The notes below the pieces were generated by a model. That model searched no databases. It saw only the letters and a program-made list of their open reading frames with translations, and was not told the origin of the DNA. Shown here in pieces: positions 44,837-58,208 of a DNA stretch of 64,000 nt. Both the position numbers and the translations under genes were made by a program. Origin of the DNA: Erpobdella octoculata (Eukaryota > Annelida > Clitellata > Hirudinida > Erpobdellidae); the NCBI GenBank assembly GCA_963978895.1, contig OZ022240.1, forward strand, positions 8,967,406 to 9,031,405, written 5' to 3'. Within the stretch, counting starts at the first letter, position 1. Each line of letters starts with the position of its first letter.

Positions 44837-47800
44837 GATTTATATATGTATATATTTATGTTTATTTATAGATACATTCTGGTTTAAGCTTTTTATATTT
44901 GTTTTCAATTTCATCTTTATGTGAAAAACATTTTCAAAAGCACGCATTTCCGCACAAATTTTCAAATAGTGTTTTTATTATTTACATTAGTTTGAGTTTT
45001 GTTTTCTGTCTATTTATTAATTAAAGTGGATTTTTTTTTAAATGTCAAACGCGGATGTTTGACTCGTCCACATATTATTCTCTAATGAAAATAAATTCTG
45101 CCGACAAGGACCGTGCAATAACTAAAGCGATGCTATTGTTAATGACGATGATGACGTTATGTATGGTGATGACGATTCGGAACCTGTGAAGCAGTTGCTG
45201 TGTTGAATGCCGATGGGTGGGACGTAGTGCTATTTTCGTACCTTTCTACGCCTACGAGATATGCATTGTACCTACACTCTCCCATTTCTTTTGTGCATTA
45301 TACATGGTTCGGCACATTCTTGCATTTTTGCACGTTCAATATGTTTGGTGGTTATTTTTATTTTAAAGGTGGCGGTGGTTGACTTATCGTGTTGTTGACG
45401 CATTAAAACATTTTATTACGCAACGTTTTGAGCATTTAGTTTGCTAGTAGATGCACGGGTCGAACTTCATTTTTCGTGATTCCTGATCGGGCCTGGAATT
45501 TTGTGACAAGCCAAGAAATGTTAGGCCTGTACAATCCGCATGGGCTGGACTAGGCCAGTCTTTGAATTTTACCCCTAAGAACGAGCCTGGTCAGTGTGAC
45601 GTTGCCGACGACTGGCCTTAAAAAATTACTTATTCTATATGAGGCTAGTTGGCCACATTTACTACTTTTGATTAAAGCGGTATAACGAGCATACCAAAAC
45701 AGACGTTATGCATAACGTGATTTAAAGCAAAGACGGTCATGGGCTGTGTCGAAAATGTGTAACTTTCGGCGTTATAGGCCGGGTTAAACATTTAAGTTAG
45801 TCCAGTGGGCTAGGTTTGTCAAATAGCCGTTTTGCTCATACAAGAATAAATTAAAGAACATCTCTGATGTAAGAATATTCAAATGCGACAATAATAACAT
45901 GTTTCTGATTAATTAAACTTGTAATTGTTATTATTTTAATTTGATTTTTGTAGTTATTTGTATTTTTTTATATTCATAAGTGCTTGCGTTTTTTCAAATT
46001 AAAAACTGTTGCGATTTGTATATGTAAAAATTTATATTAATAAAAACACGTTTTTTTAAACCATCGACATATAAAATATTATTTTTGATAAACGGTAAAA
46101 ATTATAATTTTATAAAAATAATTAGTTTCAAGAAACCAAACAATTTGTATTTGTTTATTGTAGTTTTTTTCCAATCATTATTTTTTAATAGTTTAAAATT
46201 ATTATTAAAACTTTTTTTTAAAGTGTTGTTTACTAACAGTTTTTTTAAGATTTTTTAAATTTTTTTCTAGTAAACCTACATACAGTTTACCATGAACATA
46301 GACTGGCTCATCAAATACACAACAACGAGATTGCATTTTATATCAATTTAGTAGTGTTTTTTTAATTTTGCAGACACACAAACTGCAATTAATTGTTTTA
46401 TTTGTCCTATTTCTCTCTCTTTCTTTTTTTTCTTCATTTTATTTTTTCTCTTTCACTTAGTGCCTTATTTCTTTTCCCTCTTCTTTCAACATTCGAATAA
46501 CACGGAAGCTTCCCTGTTGACAATGACAATATTACTTCAGTTGCCATCAAATAGATATTTTTAGACCTGCTGAAAAATTTGTATTCGAGAAAAATTTGCA
46601 ACTGCAAAGGAATAATATAGACATTATAATGGAAAATATTTTTAATTTCATCATTTTTTGTTTTTCTTTTAAGTTTATTTGTTTTAAAATAAAAACAATT
46701 GCAAGTAAACAAATATAATTATCAGCAGATGCAAATAAACAAATAAAAATAATTTGAATTAAAAAACTTTGATGGAGAGAGATGAAGAAATATAATGGAA
46801 TGGAGCACCTCCAGGTCATGTTCAACCAATAAGATTGCTCCATCAATATTTTAGTCTCTGCAAGCCTCGTAACGGCAATAATTCGAGATAATAATTTTAT
46901 GCATTTATGCATTTATGAACATGTTTGTTCACAGCATATGCATTATAGAATACACATAAGCAAGTCCGATGTAGTATGAAAATTCCCAAATTTATTTGAA
47001 CTTTTAAAACCGTTCTTAGATAAATACAGATTTATTTAAATACATAAACTTGTTTTTGTGTTAAATTATTTTAGTCCTAAGAGTTTTTGAAAGATATTTG
47101 CAAAACTTCATTTTATCCTATTGAACTCAAATTTGTCTTATTGACACGCGGCACGGAACATTCTAATCTATCAACTTTTCAAAATATCGTGCCCCTAGGC
47201 TTGCCTTTCTAAGGCTGAAAACCTATTAGGAAGCTCATTATGAGTGATCAGTGGCGATGTTTTGGTCCTTAATATAACTTTCTCACGTTAACATCAGTTT
47301 ATATGACATTTGAATAATGCAGATACTTAAAACTTGAAAAACAAAAAAATCAAAACATAAAAATATAATTAATTTAAAAAATTGTCTAGAAAATATTTCC
47401 CATAATATTTATGTTAGATTAATAAAAACGTTAAAACTAAAATATTTAAAAACGTTTTTACGTAGAGATATTTTCTTAAACTTTTTTATATTTAATTTTA
47501 TCATCGCAGTTAACCTTCAAATCATTTTTTAATAACAAATGGACAAGCAAGTTACTAATAAAAAATTACAATGAAAGAAAATTATATTTTCAAGAAAACA
47601 AATGTGTTTTTAAATTTACATTTGCTGGAAATAACAAAACATGATTGACGAACTTTGATAAATAAGTTTTAAAAAAATATTATAGGAGCGTGGCGACGAA
47701 AGTTTACTTTTATTGTTTTGAAGTTGTCGTTTGTGTTCGATGGGCAGGTGAAAATGTTTGGTACGTTTAAGATTATTTTTTTTGTTTTTTTATTCTTTTT

Positions 47801-48067
47801 AATTAAAATAATTGCATTATTATTTTCTGATTAGTCAAATCAGAAATAAAAATGACATGCTGCTTATAATATTATATAATAAGCAGAATAATAACTTGAA
47901 AATGATGTGTTTAAGTGGGCACGTATTAAAAGTAGGTATAACTTGCTCTACAAATGGACATTGCAAATGCCATACTGTTTAACTGATAAACACGACCTTT
48001 GATAGAAAACACTAATTTTTTTAAATTATGCCATTTTATCATGGCAGTAATATTAATATATTCACAG
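44700..48067. other. Unit-B-specific DNA, no confident gene
   Basis: Short TA-rich run at 44810-44840. 45130-45190 encodes an acidic stretch (VNDDDDVMYGDDDSEPVKQL) without splice support. 45480-45640 is GC-rich with ggcctgg motifs (possible MITE). 47690-47750 might be a small exon (SVATKVYFYCFEVVVCVRWA between tatag and gtgaaa). The rest is AT-rich and featureless. Confidence 0.35.
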
Positions 48068-48211
48068 CGAACTTTAAAAGATACATGGTTGAACGCGAGA
48101 AAAACTCGGACTGAAACATTTGTGACCCAAATACTGAAGATGATGGTTGAAAATTTTAGTACATTCCTTATGCATATTTTATTGGGACAAATTGGACAAT
48201 TATCTTTATAA
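48068..48211 (+). CDS. Possible terminal exon of an unidentified gene
   Basis: After tattcacag the frame reads RTLKDTWLNARKTRTETFVT, then QILKMMVENFSTFLMHILLG and QIGQLSL to a stop. Composition is balanced and the sequence stands out from the AT-rich flanks. An amphipathic helix is likely. No family recognised and no unit A counterpart found. Confidence 0.4.
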   Translation, partial: RTLKDTWLNARKTRTETFVTQILKMMVENFSTFLMHILLGQIGQLSL

Positions 48212-50924
48212 GTAACAATTTTTATATAAAAATGGAGTTGTTTGAAATGAGATTATGGTCGCTTAACTTTGATTTTAGTTTTGCAAGAGAAAGGTACCAC
48301 TTTAAAGACCTTTGTTCGTGTAAAACTAAAATGTATTACAAACTGTATTTAAGTGCCAATGTAAGAATATGTTTTGAGTGCGTTAAAATATGTTTGAATA
48401 TGATAGAATAGGCTTGAGTATTCTAGAATATGATTTAATGAGTAAGAAGACTCAAGGAAATAAATATGATTTACTTTAAAACTTGTTTTACAAAACAAAG
48501 AAATTTTCCAAATTTTGTGAAACAAATTTAATTGAGCAAATGCCGGCATTTCGGGGAAAAATTATAAAATCGAATAAAACAAAAAAAACTAGTATTAAAA
48601 AATATCTTGGAAAGTTTTTATAAATATTTTGGTGGAAAATTATTCTGCGCTTCATCGATTATTAACACTAAACGTCATGATGGAAATCTGATTCCGATTT
48701 TACTAACGTTGGAAAAATTGTTTTATTTTATTTTTTTCAGGTCTTTCTGCAAAAACTTTAAAAAAAAATTATTTTGTTTACTTTGCATTAACCACCACCA
48801 TAAAAAATGTTCCAATTACTTTTGTAATAACAGTTATAGTGTTTCAAATTGCAATTTTTAACAACTCTATTTCAAGTGGCCTCATTCTTAACAGTTTCAT
48901 AGAACTTTGTTCACTAAGTTCTAAGTCCGTTATGTCATATCTTTGAATTTTTCCTCGAAACTACTAAAAGAATTCATAAAAGCAAATTCAACTGATTATC
49001 ATTTGTTATATGATGACCATCCGAAATCCATTCACTTGGGCATCGACAGTTCTTCACCGTTACAAAATCTTTAAAAACTAGACATCTCCTTATGTTACAA
49101 AATCTTTAAAAACTTGATATCTCCTTATTTTACAAAATATTCAATTTTTTGCTATTCCTAAATCTATAAAATCACCTAATCGTTTTCAAGGATCAGTCAA
49201 CTGGAGCTCTCTTATTCAAACTACATTCTAAATTAAAGTTATTTAAAATCACCCAATACTTCTTTAGCATATTTATCTGACAAATGTTTATTTTGTGCTG
49301 TTTCACTTCTTCTTGTACATGATTATCATGATCATCTGTCAGCTGTTGATTCTGATTTGTTGTCTTCTTGGCACTCTGCCCATGTCATCTTTTTACTGTC
49401 CTCTCTTTACTAAACAGAAAAGAGATCATTGTCTTCTGTTCAAAAACAAAAGTAACAAAATAACAAATCTTAAAAGCCGATGTTAGTTTTTGTAACAGGA
49501 AATGTCATAGTTGTTTAAGAACTTGACTTAAATTCTGTCGAAACAAACCCAACTACAAACAGATTGGGTAGAAAGAAATTTCAGTTACTCTTAAAAGTTT
49601 TAAAAATAATTTAATCACAATCAGTGCAGATTGTTTTTTTTATATCTCAAACCTCATTTAAATCTCAGGCGTGAAGATTTTTGCAGGCGCTTGAAATGTT
49701 AAAGAAAACCTTTTAAAGGTTCTCTCTCTAACTCTTCACGTCTGCCATTGAAAACCCTTTTACTTTGAGATACGTGATTTAAAAAAAACATCTTAAAAAC
49801 ACTTCATCTTGTCAGAAACATTCAGCTAGTAAATAGAAAAACAAATCTTCGTGAGCTTCTCAAAATTTTAAAATTACGTTTTACTTCGGCGTGAGAAATA
49901 TTTAAGAAAAATAATAAAATCGAAAAATTGTGTGCAAATTTATTGCTCGTTTGTATGGAATGAATAAATTTAAAAGTGGTAATTTTGAACTCAATAAATC
50001 AAATAGTGCGAAAACAGGGTTTTCTGTCTGCAAACAAATTGGTGACGGTCGAATCTTTTAAAACCTCATGTCGTCATTCATTACACCTCGGAATCTAATT
50101 AAACAAACATGCACCTGTGCAGGTGTAATATTACAAGAATCTACATTCAAACGCACGACTTTTTTTATTATAAAAATCACATGGAAACAATTGATTGTGG
50201 TGTTTTAGTTATGTAAGTTTTTTTTAGTGTGGATTTTGCACTGTGTTGGTTTCTCAGTATTAATTAGCTAAATGTCTTAAAAGGCAAATAAAATTTAATG
50301 AGTCATGAGAATTAATAAAGTCCAATATTCTTTTTTATCACAATTAATTTTTTTGCTTTTTTAATTAACAATTTATAGTTTTATATATCAACATTTTCAA
50401 ATTAAATTAACACAAAACAGGAAACGCAAAGGTATTTCCTGTCTCAGGTCATAATTTCATCCTATTTCTTTTTTCTATTATTTTTATCCAGGTTTCAAGT
50501 GTTTCAGAGCTAACATTTTATTTGCTGGTTTTTCATAAATACTTTTATGATGGCGTTTTAACCGAAACTGAACAGTATAGCTTAAATGCTTTGACGTAAA
50601 ATTTAATTGGAAAACATGGATAAAATTTTAAAATGTGTATATAACACAACAAATAAAAAAAAATGCTCTGTATTTTTAACTTCAGCATGTTTGAACAAAA
50701 ACTATTTTGCTAAATCGGGTTTGGGTTTAAGATTTTTAAAATTACGGGTTAAGCTTTAAAAATTAAAATTTTGGGTTAGAGTTGGTTTTGGGTAGTACCG
50801 AGTTTATATTTATAAAATGCACTTAAGAGTGATTTTTGCGCTGACATATTTTATCGTTTGGTTAATGGATTTAGCAATATACCTTTTTAGTTTCTATATT
50901 ACAACAATAAAAAATTATGTTTCA
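48212..50924. other. Intergenic DNA, no gene seen
   Basis: A 36-bp block (gttacaaaatctttaaaaac) occurs twice in tandem near 49058 and 49094. Otherwise no repeats or coding frames were recognised. Confidence 0.4.
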
Positions 50925-51107
50925 GTATATAAAGATCCACTGCAGTGGTGGAATAATATGCTAACTTTTCCGAATTCGGTGATCATAGCTGTGCGCTTTT
51001 TAGCTGCCTCAACAGCCAGCGTTCTATCCATGCAACTGCTCAGAAGTGCTAATACTATATTTAAAAGACTGTATAAGGAATGTTGTTCACGAAAACAACT
51101 TGCCTGA
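50925..51107 (+). pseudogene. hAT transposase dimerisation-domain fragment
   Basis: The frame carries [40 protein letters not shown] and [19 protein letters not shown] to a stop. It follows the hAT C-terminal pattern DPL.WW......P.L...AR.FL..pATSv.SER.FS.AG.i....R..L. The diagnostic SER.FS is changed (SMQLLRS), so it is degenerate. It belongs to a different hAT lineage (Ac/ZBED-like) from the ZMYM-like element at 2705. Confidence 0.75.
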
Positions 51108-51162
51108 AAATAGAATTTATTAGTAAATTTGATAAATGTACCAAATTTTGAAAACTCTGGAT

Positions 51163-51310
<148 letters not shown>

Positions 51311-51587
51311 TAAATTACTTTTAATTAAATGGCACCTACGACTGTCCCATAATATAAACAGGACAAACAAAACAAGTTCTCCATGGTGAAATCGACTGCA
51401 GTGCATTATGGTACGCTCTGAAATGATTCCATAAAACATGTTTCCTCTTCTCCTCTTCTCTTTCTCTCATATACATGGGCAACACCACCGACACATCAAT
51501 ATTTTTTATTTAAATGAAGCTCGGCGCATGAGCATACAAGTGAGTTGCAGCAGGTTGAGGTACTTCCGGTGGAATCAGTGACAAGGG

Positions 51588-51725
51588 CAGACGGGGAGGA
51601 TGAGTGGTAGAGACGGGGAGGTTGAGTGGTAGAGACGGGGAGGATGAGTGGTAGAGACGGGGAGGTTGAGTGGTAGAGACGGGGAGGTTGAGTTGTAGAG
51701 ACGGTAGAATGAGTATTAGAGACGG
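51588..51725. repeat. 22-bp minisatellite, about 6 copies
   Basis: The unit is gagacggggaggttgagtgg plus ta, alternating with a gatgag variant; the last copies are shortened. Confidence 0.93.
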
Positions 51726-53497
51726 GTAATTAGGAGATAGTGAAGAAGTGGAAGGTAAAGAAATTAAAGAAATAAAGGTAACTAAGTGAATGAAAGATGC
51801 TGGTCGTTAAAAAGAGATTAAAGGCAAATTAATGTTTTATGGAGAACTTAAAGTTTTCATTCGCAGGTGTCACGTGACGATGTTCACTTGAATTTTAAAT
51901 TCGAATATTTTCAATTATTCAGCAATTTTAATTTATATTTTAATTGTTTTTAACATGAAATCGTGCTGTGAGGAATGGAATTATTCTGGTTTTCCGATCA
52001 TCAGTCAAACAAATCATTGACAAGTGCTCTACCCAGGTGTTCGTTCAATTTTCCACATTCTGCACCAACTCAAAAGCAATCAAATTTTTTATTCGGAAGT
52101 GTTTTCATGATCGCAGCACAAACTAAAAGGTTTCTGAATTATTTGTGGGTTTCTGCCAACCCATTGACAACTGTCGTTAATTTTATGCTGATTTTATTTT
52201 CAATTTTTAAGTGGTAAATTTGCTTTTAAATAACTTGAAATGTTTTGTTTTGATTTAATTAAACGTATTTTAAAAACTAAAATAAATTTATTTCAGTTTT
52301 ATTTCGTATCTTTAACGCACCGTTCTATACGAAAAATGATTGAACGAGTAAGAGACACGAAAGTGCAAGTTGCTTTCATTCCTGCAAATGTAACACTTAC
52401 TGTATAATACTTTCCAATTCTTTCCAACTCCGCCTCGCTCACGATCAACCAGTCACTACAAGTGCATGGATGAAAGACGAGAGAAAACAGAAAATCAGAT
52501 CAAATTACAATCTGAGACCACTGAAACTGCTGAAAGCTTCCTATACTTTTTCTTCAAAGTGATTTCTTTTTAGTTTCAAACATTTAGTGTAAAAAACTAT
52601 AAAAATAAATTTGTCTAAATTTTTTTTTTATTCAATATTTTTGATTATTTTTCATCACTTTAAATTTCATATTTTAAACGCTTCTAATTAATTTTTTATA
52701 AAAAATTATCAACATTAAACTGAGCATGACAGATTTAAAAATCTTAATTAAAAACACCAAAAAATGAATAATTTCAATCTAAGCAAATAATTTTACACAG
52801 AAATATTGTCCAATCAGTACAAAGACAGGTTGTAGTTGAGCTCTTGTGCACTTCCAATTCCTGCTCGTTGGAACATAATAGTGTCGAAGATTTATCGACT
52901 GCTGCCACAAACATAAATATGAGCCGCTTCTAAGCATAGAATTGACACTCTCATATCTATTGCTTAATTGTGATAGGTTCGATATGCTAGTGATTTGTAT
53001 TCTATCTGACATATTTCATTTCCTTCGTTTCTTTTCATCATATTTTCAATTCCCGGCGAAAACCCTCGCCATCCATTCCCACGTCGCTTTGAATCAAGTC
53101 ATCAATATCGCATCGTATTTTAATCAAAAAGTTTGAAAAAATATTGTTTTCATACGGTCATACATTGCCAAAATTTTATTGAAAAAAAAAACGATTTTAC
53201 AAAAAAAACTTTCTTTTTGAAATATTTTTAATATCTTTTAATTTTATCACTTCATGATTTTTAAATTGTTTAAAATAGTTTGAAAAATTCGAATATTTAA
53301 CAAAATGTTACTTTTTAAATATTTTGCCAAACTCATTAATTTTTTGTATTAATTATCGCCCCGTTTTCTGACAAAAAAGCTCTTCTGATATACTCGCAAA
53401 TACAAATATAAACAAATACCTAGTTAAATAAAAATAAATGCTAAAGTAAATAATACTAAAATTGATTGAGAATGTAAATAAAGAACTCACATGCTAC
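51726..53497. other. Intergenic/intronic DNA with two doubtful frames
   Basis: 51975-52217 is an 80-residue open frame (MELFWFSDHQSNKSLTSALP start). 52979-53136 reads FDMLVICILSDIFHFLRFFS after a gtgatag acceptor-like site and runs to a stop. Both have natural-looking composition but no homology or A-unit counterpart. Confidence 0.3.
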
Positions 53498-53564
53498 CTT
53501 CAAACGTTTGCTCTTCTTCAACACTAGCAGGAAATAAGGAAGCTTCGAACTGAACGATGAAGTC
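53498..53564 (-). CDS. Conserved minus-strand exon of an unidentified gene (unit B)
   Basis: Counterpart of 32483-32549, with the same acceptor and donor; encodes DFIVQFEASLFPASVEEEQT then FE plus one base. Confidence 0.42.
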
Positions 53565-54009
53565 CTATTATATGCCACGCAACGCCTACGTTTGTGCTCG
53601 GCAACAATTTCGATATTGTCGATCTTTTCGCTTTTTTTGCTTCTCTCTAAATAACGATGTCGTGTTTGAACATATAAAATTATAATTTAAAAATATATAT
53701 AAATATAAAAATATATTTATATATATATATTTATATATACATGATTTATATAAAATTAGATGTAAATGTAATTTATTTTTGGTAATAGTATGGCTTACTG
53801 TTTATTTATAAATAAATAAATAAACAAATAATGTTTTGTTTTTTATAATGCAAAAATGTCTGTAAATTACTGATATTCAAATATAATTTTAAAAATACCA
53901 TATTAAAAATAGCGTACATGACAACAACTATATTGATAGGCACCGTTGGTAGCAAGAGATTTTTATTTCATGGGTACTCAGCATTCTTAGAGTAGCACTA
54001 GATTAGTGT

Positions 54010-54145
54010 TGTTACTTAAACAAACATTAAGCGGGTACTAATATTTTAAAACAAGTATTAAATGGGTACTTATATCCTAAACCAAGCTTTGAGCGGATAC
54101 TAATATTCTGAAACAAGCAATGAGCAAGTACTAATATTTTGACAA
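54010..54145. repeat. About 31-bp minisatellite, 4 copies
   Basis: Units of the form gcgggtactaatattttaaa followed by acaagcattga. It lies directly left of the M1 MITE. Confidence 0.85.
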
Positions 54146-54233
54146 GAGAACTTCAGAGGTGGACATTGGTTAGGTTAGCCTATCTATGGGTTGAATTGGA
54201 TTGGGTTAGGTCTATTTTTGACACATACGTGGG

Positions 54234-55075
54234 TAAATACAAACAATAATACAAACACTAACTCTTCTCTTGAGTCTGTTCTTAATAAAATAGCTGCCTG
54301 CCTTCAATCTATTATATCCTGGAGTTCTTCTATGTGTCTTAAACTTAATCCTGACAAGTTTGAACTAATCTATTTTAATAAGTCCTCTAAATCCCTAAAT
54401 CCTTTTCCTTTGGTTTTGTCACCACCATCTTCTCTTTCCATTTCTCCTTCTCTTTTGATTCGTAGCTTAGGTTTTCTCTTTGACTCTAACTTGTCGCTAA
54501 CCCCCCAAATTACTTCTGTTACTAAATCTTGCTACTTTCATCTTCGCCGCATTAAGCAGCTTCGTCCACTTCTGGATGATCCTTCTCTGCAACTTCTAGT
54601 CTCTTCTCTTGTCCTGTCTCGAATCGACTACTGCAATTCTCTATACTATGGTCTTCCTGACACTACCCTCTATCCTCTCTCTAAAGCCTTCAACTCGGCT
54701 GCTCGCTTAGTTTCTCGCACCTCCTACTCTTCTCACATCTCTCCATCTCTTGTTCTTCTCCATTGGCTTCCTCTCAGATATAGGGTGATTTTTAAAATCT
54801 GTTTAATAATGTATAAAATAAAAAATTGTCTTTCTCCTCTTTACTTAACTAATTTAATACATATCCCTCCTAAGTCTGGTCTTCGTTCTTCTTCTCGTAA
54901 TCACTCTCGCATCTTCACTATTAAGCATTCTTTTGCTAAACGCTCTTTTTCCTACTCTGGTCCCTATCTCTGGAACTCTCTTCCTTCTTCTTTTACTAAC
55001 TCTACTTCTCTCACAGTTTTCCGTCGTGGACTTAAAACATATCTGTTTAATAAGTTCACGACCGAGCGCTATTGA
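54234..55075 (+). pseudogene. LINE ORF2, C-terminal part of reverse transcriptase
   Basis: About 280 residues remain open. LNKIAACLQSIISWSSSMCL then KLNPDKFELIYF is the thumb-proximal W....LkLNp.KTE.i.F motif. Next come SLGFLFDSNLSLTPQITSVT and LLVSSLVLSRIDYCNSLYYG (S.L.Ri.YCNsLl.G), then LLHWLPLRYRVIFKICLIMY (LHWLPv..Ri.fKi..l.yk). It closes with RSFSYSGPYLWNSLPSSFTN and FRRGLKTYLFNKF. The catalytic FADD segment and endonuclease lie upstream and are missing. The frame is uninterrupted to the stop, so the insertion is young. Confidence 0.93.
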
Positions 55076-55127
55076 ACACTGCGGAAATTGCGCTATAGAA
55101 TAATTTTTTGATTGATTGATTGATTGT
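54234..55127 (+). mobile_element. 5'-truncated L2/CR1-type LINE nested in the MITE
   Basis: Begins directly in reverse-transcriptase coding sequence and ends in the tail ttgattgattgattgattg. Truncation at the 5' end and a short tandem tail are typical of L2/CR1-clade non-LTR elements. It inserted after the A/B duplication, or was lost from unit A. Confidence 0.87.
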
Positions 55128-55419
55128 GTTAAAAATATTGAAAAAAAAATTTATTTAACCAAAAAGTTCAACTGTGGCAGGGTTGGGTTAAGAAATTTAA
55201 TTTTCCAGGTCAGATGGGTTGGGTTGAAAAGTGGTGGGTTGGGCTGGGCTGGTTCGACAAAAATGAACCGTGTCTACCTCTGGAGCACTTGGGTTACATT
55301 AATTTTATCAATTATAATTATTATATCTTAGTTTCTGAGAATTTAGTCACTAAAATTAAAATGATGTGCCCTGAATATATCAAAATAATCTTAAACATTT
55401 TTAAAAGTCTATTTTAAAT

Positions 55420-55680
55420 TCCACACAAAATCAACACAATTCAACAAAAATTCCACAAAATTCAACACAAATTTCACATATATTCGACACAACTTAACAT
55501 AAATTCTACACAATTTAACACAAATTCTACACAATTTAACACAAATTCTACACAGTTTAACACAAATTCAAACAAGTTAAACACAAATTTAATATAAATT
55601 CGAAGCAATTTGGCAAAAATTCAACGCAAATTCAAATCAAATTAAACAAAAATTTTAAAAACTTTCAATGAAAAAACAAA
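55420..55680. repeat. Degenerate aattcaacacaa minisatellite (unit B)
   Basis: Counterpart of 33300-33560; units such as taacacaaattctacacaat. Confidence 0.75.
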
Positions 55681-55689
55681 TGTGAAAAT

Positions 55690-56924
55690 GGAATTCGTAA
55701 GGAACTAATTAAAAAAATTATTAGAAGCATTTTCATGTTTGATATTTCGATATTTTTTACAATGATTATTTGTTTTTGAGTTTGCAGCTCTATGTTTCTC
55801 AGGCACTGCCACTTTCAGATCTTTTTTCCAGTAGATGCTGCTGTAGAAGTAGTCGTTGTTGTAGCTGTGGGTGTAACTTCAAATCTACAAACATTCCTCT
55901 AAAGAGCTTTAGAAATTGCATATAATTAGCCTATATAATATAAGTATGTTTAAATTAAAAAATTAAACTGCAAGACTAAATTCAATAAAAAGATTTTAAT
56001 TTTTATACAACAGGTTTTGAAATTTTTATGTTACAATTTTATTTCATTGTATGCAACCTTCAAAAATTCAATTTAAACCAGTTTATTTTTATAAATGGCA
56101 CATCAAATGACAGTCATCGTGGTCTCTACTCAAAGGTGACAAAAACAAACAAGAACCACACTGCACATATTTTGACAGACGTAAATTTGTTACATCATTA
56201 CAAAAAACATCAAATTAAAAAAAATCATTTAATTCCTTCTTCATACTATTTATAAAAGAAAATTGTATGCTTCATGTGGATTCTCTGTGGAGCTTCTTCA
56301 GTAGGTATTTGAAATAAGCTGGTTGACAAGTCGAAACATGTAAATTGACATTTTGAAACGATTGAATGGTGATCTAATCTGAAATGTTTAATTTAAATAC
56401 AAATTCTATTTAACCATGCCTTGCATTAAAATTGTCTGATAAAACTGGCGTTTTCAATTTGATCTTTGTAATAAATTTATTCAATTAAACTTTCCGGACA
56501 AATTTTATCACTTTAATTAAAAAAATTAAGTAAATAATTGACTTATTGATAAATATTATTTTGACAAATACAACATTGACCAGCGACGTCAAAAATTAGG
56601 AATGTATTTGCGTTAAAAAAAATTATTTGCTTGATTTTGTGTTTATTGCAATAGCAATTTGCTCAGATATAAGTGGAAGGCGTGTATGCCACGCAAATAT
56701 TGAAGCCTGTCATTGCAGTGAAAATCGTTGAACGTTTTTAAAGCAAACTAAACGTTTCTTCAAAGAGGTTATTTAAACAATAATGAACTTTAATGGTGAC
56801 AAATTTTCAGTCACAATATAAGTTTATTTATTTACAGTAAATTTCTAATAAATTATTTCTAACTCACTCGAATAAAATGTTGTGTTAATAATATTAGACC
56901 ATCACACTCTTGAGGTGCCATACA
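55690..56924. other. Non-coding DNA, left half collinear with unit A
   Basis: 55690-56380 aligns with 33600-34330 of unit A. 56400-56924 has no counterpart there. No gene seen. Confidence 0.45.
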
Positions 56925-57035
56925 TCATCATCATCAACATAATCATCATCATCATCATCATCACATTCATCACCATCATCACCATCATCATCATAATCAT
57001 CATCATCATCGTCATCGTCATCATCATCATCATCA

Positions 57036-57097
<62 letters not shown>

Positions 57098-57108
57098 GTC
57101 ATCGTCAC

Positions 57109-57155
<47 letters not shown>

Positions 57156-57163
57156 CCGTCATC
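56925..57163. repeat. (ATC)n microsatellite with (GTC) interspersions
   Basis: About 240 bp of catcatcat with a central catcgtcatcgt block. Asp-rich, Met-rich and Ile-rich frames through it are artefacts. Confidence 0.97.
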
Positions 57164-57547
57164 AAGGCTCCTGGAACGACACACTTCCAATAAAAGTGCC
57201 GTCAAGTTTTGAGCACCAAATATTGCAGCCCTTATTACAACATTAACGTACATATTTGCATACAACTTCCTTGATATAACGACATCTGGTGGGACAAAGG
57301 AACAGCTTATTATTTACAAATGATCACAATTTTAATCACCTTCAACATATTTTTTTTATAAGTTCGCACTTTCAATCTTAATTGAGTTTGAAAATGTCAA
57401 ATAATTATTTATTCAGTTATTTTTTGAACTTCTTCTAATAATTAGTAAAAAGATTAAAATAAACGTTGTGTGACGTTAAATGATGTATTAAGTCATTGCA
57501 TCAAAGTTGTAAAAATTTTAAAAAGTAAACAAATTAATTTTTTGTAG

Positions 57548-57757
57548 CAACTTGAAATTTTGAGCTTTCAAGAAAAACTTGAGCGAAAGAAAACGTTTTC
57601 CTGCCATCCTCATCTTTCCACGATTCTTCACACTTTCTACGACTTGGCCATTTCTCCAAAGATCATCAATAGCATAATGACTTTCTTTGTTTATCTTCAA
57701 ATAAGTGACACCTGTATATTTTTAAATACTCGAGTACTTTACCAGCTCATATATTAG
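57548..57757 (+). CDS. Possible terminal exon of an unidentified gene
   Basis: Acceptor ttttttgtag, then 69 codons to a stop: QLEILSFQEKLERKKTFSCH, PHLSTILHTFYDLAISPKII, NSIMTFFVYLQISDTCIFLN, TRVLYQLIY. The composition is not that of random AT-rich DNA. No domain recognised, and unit A lacks it. It could also be a transposon fragment. Confidence 0.42.
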   Translation, partial: QLEILSFQEKLERKKTFSCHPHLSTILHTFYDLAISPKIINSIMTFFVYLQISDTCIFLNTRVLYQLIY

Positions 57758-57805
57758 GCGCACGTTTCGTTTCACATTTTGGCGCAACGCGTGACAAACA
57801 CATTG

Positions 57806-58208
57806 AGGTGGTCATATAGTGGTGAGGTGGTCATATAGTGATGATGTGGTCATATAGTGGTGAGGTGCACATATAGTGGTGAGGTTGTCATATAGTGGTG
57901 ATGTGGTCATATAGTGGTGAGGTGGTCATATAGTGGTGAGGTGGTCGTATAGTGGTGATGTGGTCATATAGTGGTGATGTGGTCATATAGTGGTGAGGTG
58001 GTCATATAGTGGTGATGTGGTCATATAGTGGTGATGTGGTCATATAGTGGTGAGGTGGTCATATAGTGGTGATGTGGTCATATAGTGGTGAGGTGGTCAT
58101 ATAGTGGTGATGTGGTCATATAGTGGTGATGTGGTCATATAGTGGTGATGTGGTCATATAGTGGTGAGGTGGTCGTATAGTGGTGAGGTGGTCGTATAGT
58201 GGTGAGGT
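57806..58208. repeat. 19-bp minisatellite, about 21 copies (unit B)
   Basis: Unit gtggtcatatagtggtgag/gat. The gtgatgtggtcatatag variant dominates here and the gttacc variant of unit A is absent, so the two arrays have homogenised separately. Confidence 0.97.

Larger units (their letters stand above)
54154..55282. mobile_element. M1 MITE (unit B) split by a LINE
   Basis: Left end cagaggtggacattggtta; right end, complement-read, cagaggtagacacggttca. Flanking octamers gagaactt (54146-54153) and gagcactt (55283-55290) match at 7 of 8. The MITE sequence resumes at about 55128 (gtgttaaaaatattg, then gggttgggttgaaaag) after the LINE. Unit A has the same MITE without the LINE. Confidence 0.88.

Noticed and set aside
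45200..45382. 60-residue frame (MLNADGWDVVLFSYLSTPTR...)
   Set aside because: No homology recognised, no splice sites, and no counterpart in unit A; composition alone is not enough.
56894..57265. 123-residue poly-Asp protein
   Set aside because: Microsatellite (ATC)n read on the minus strand.
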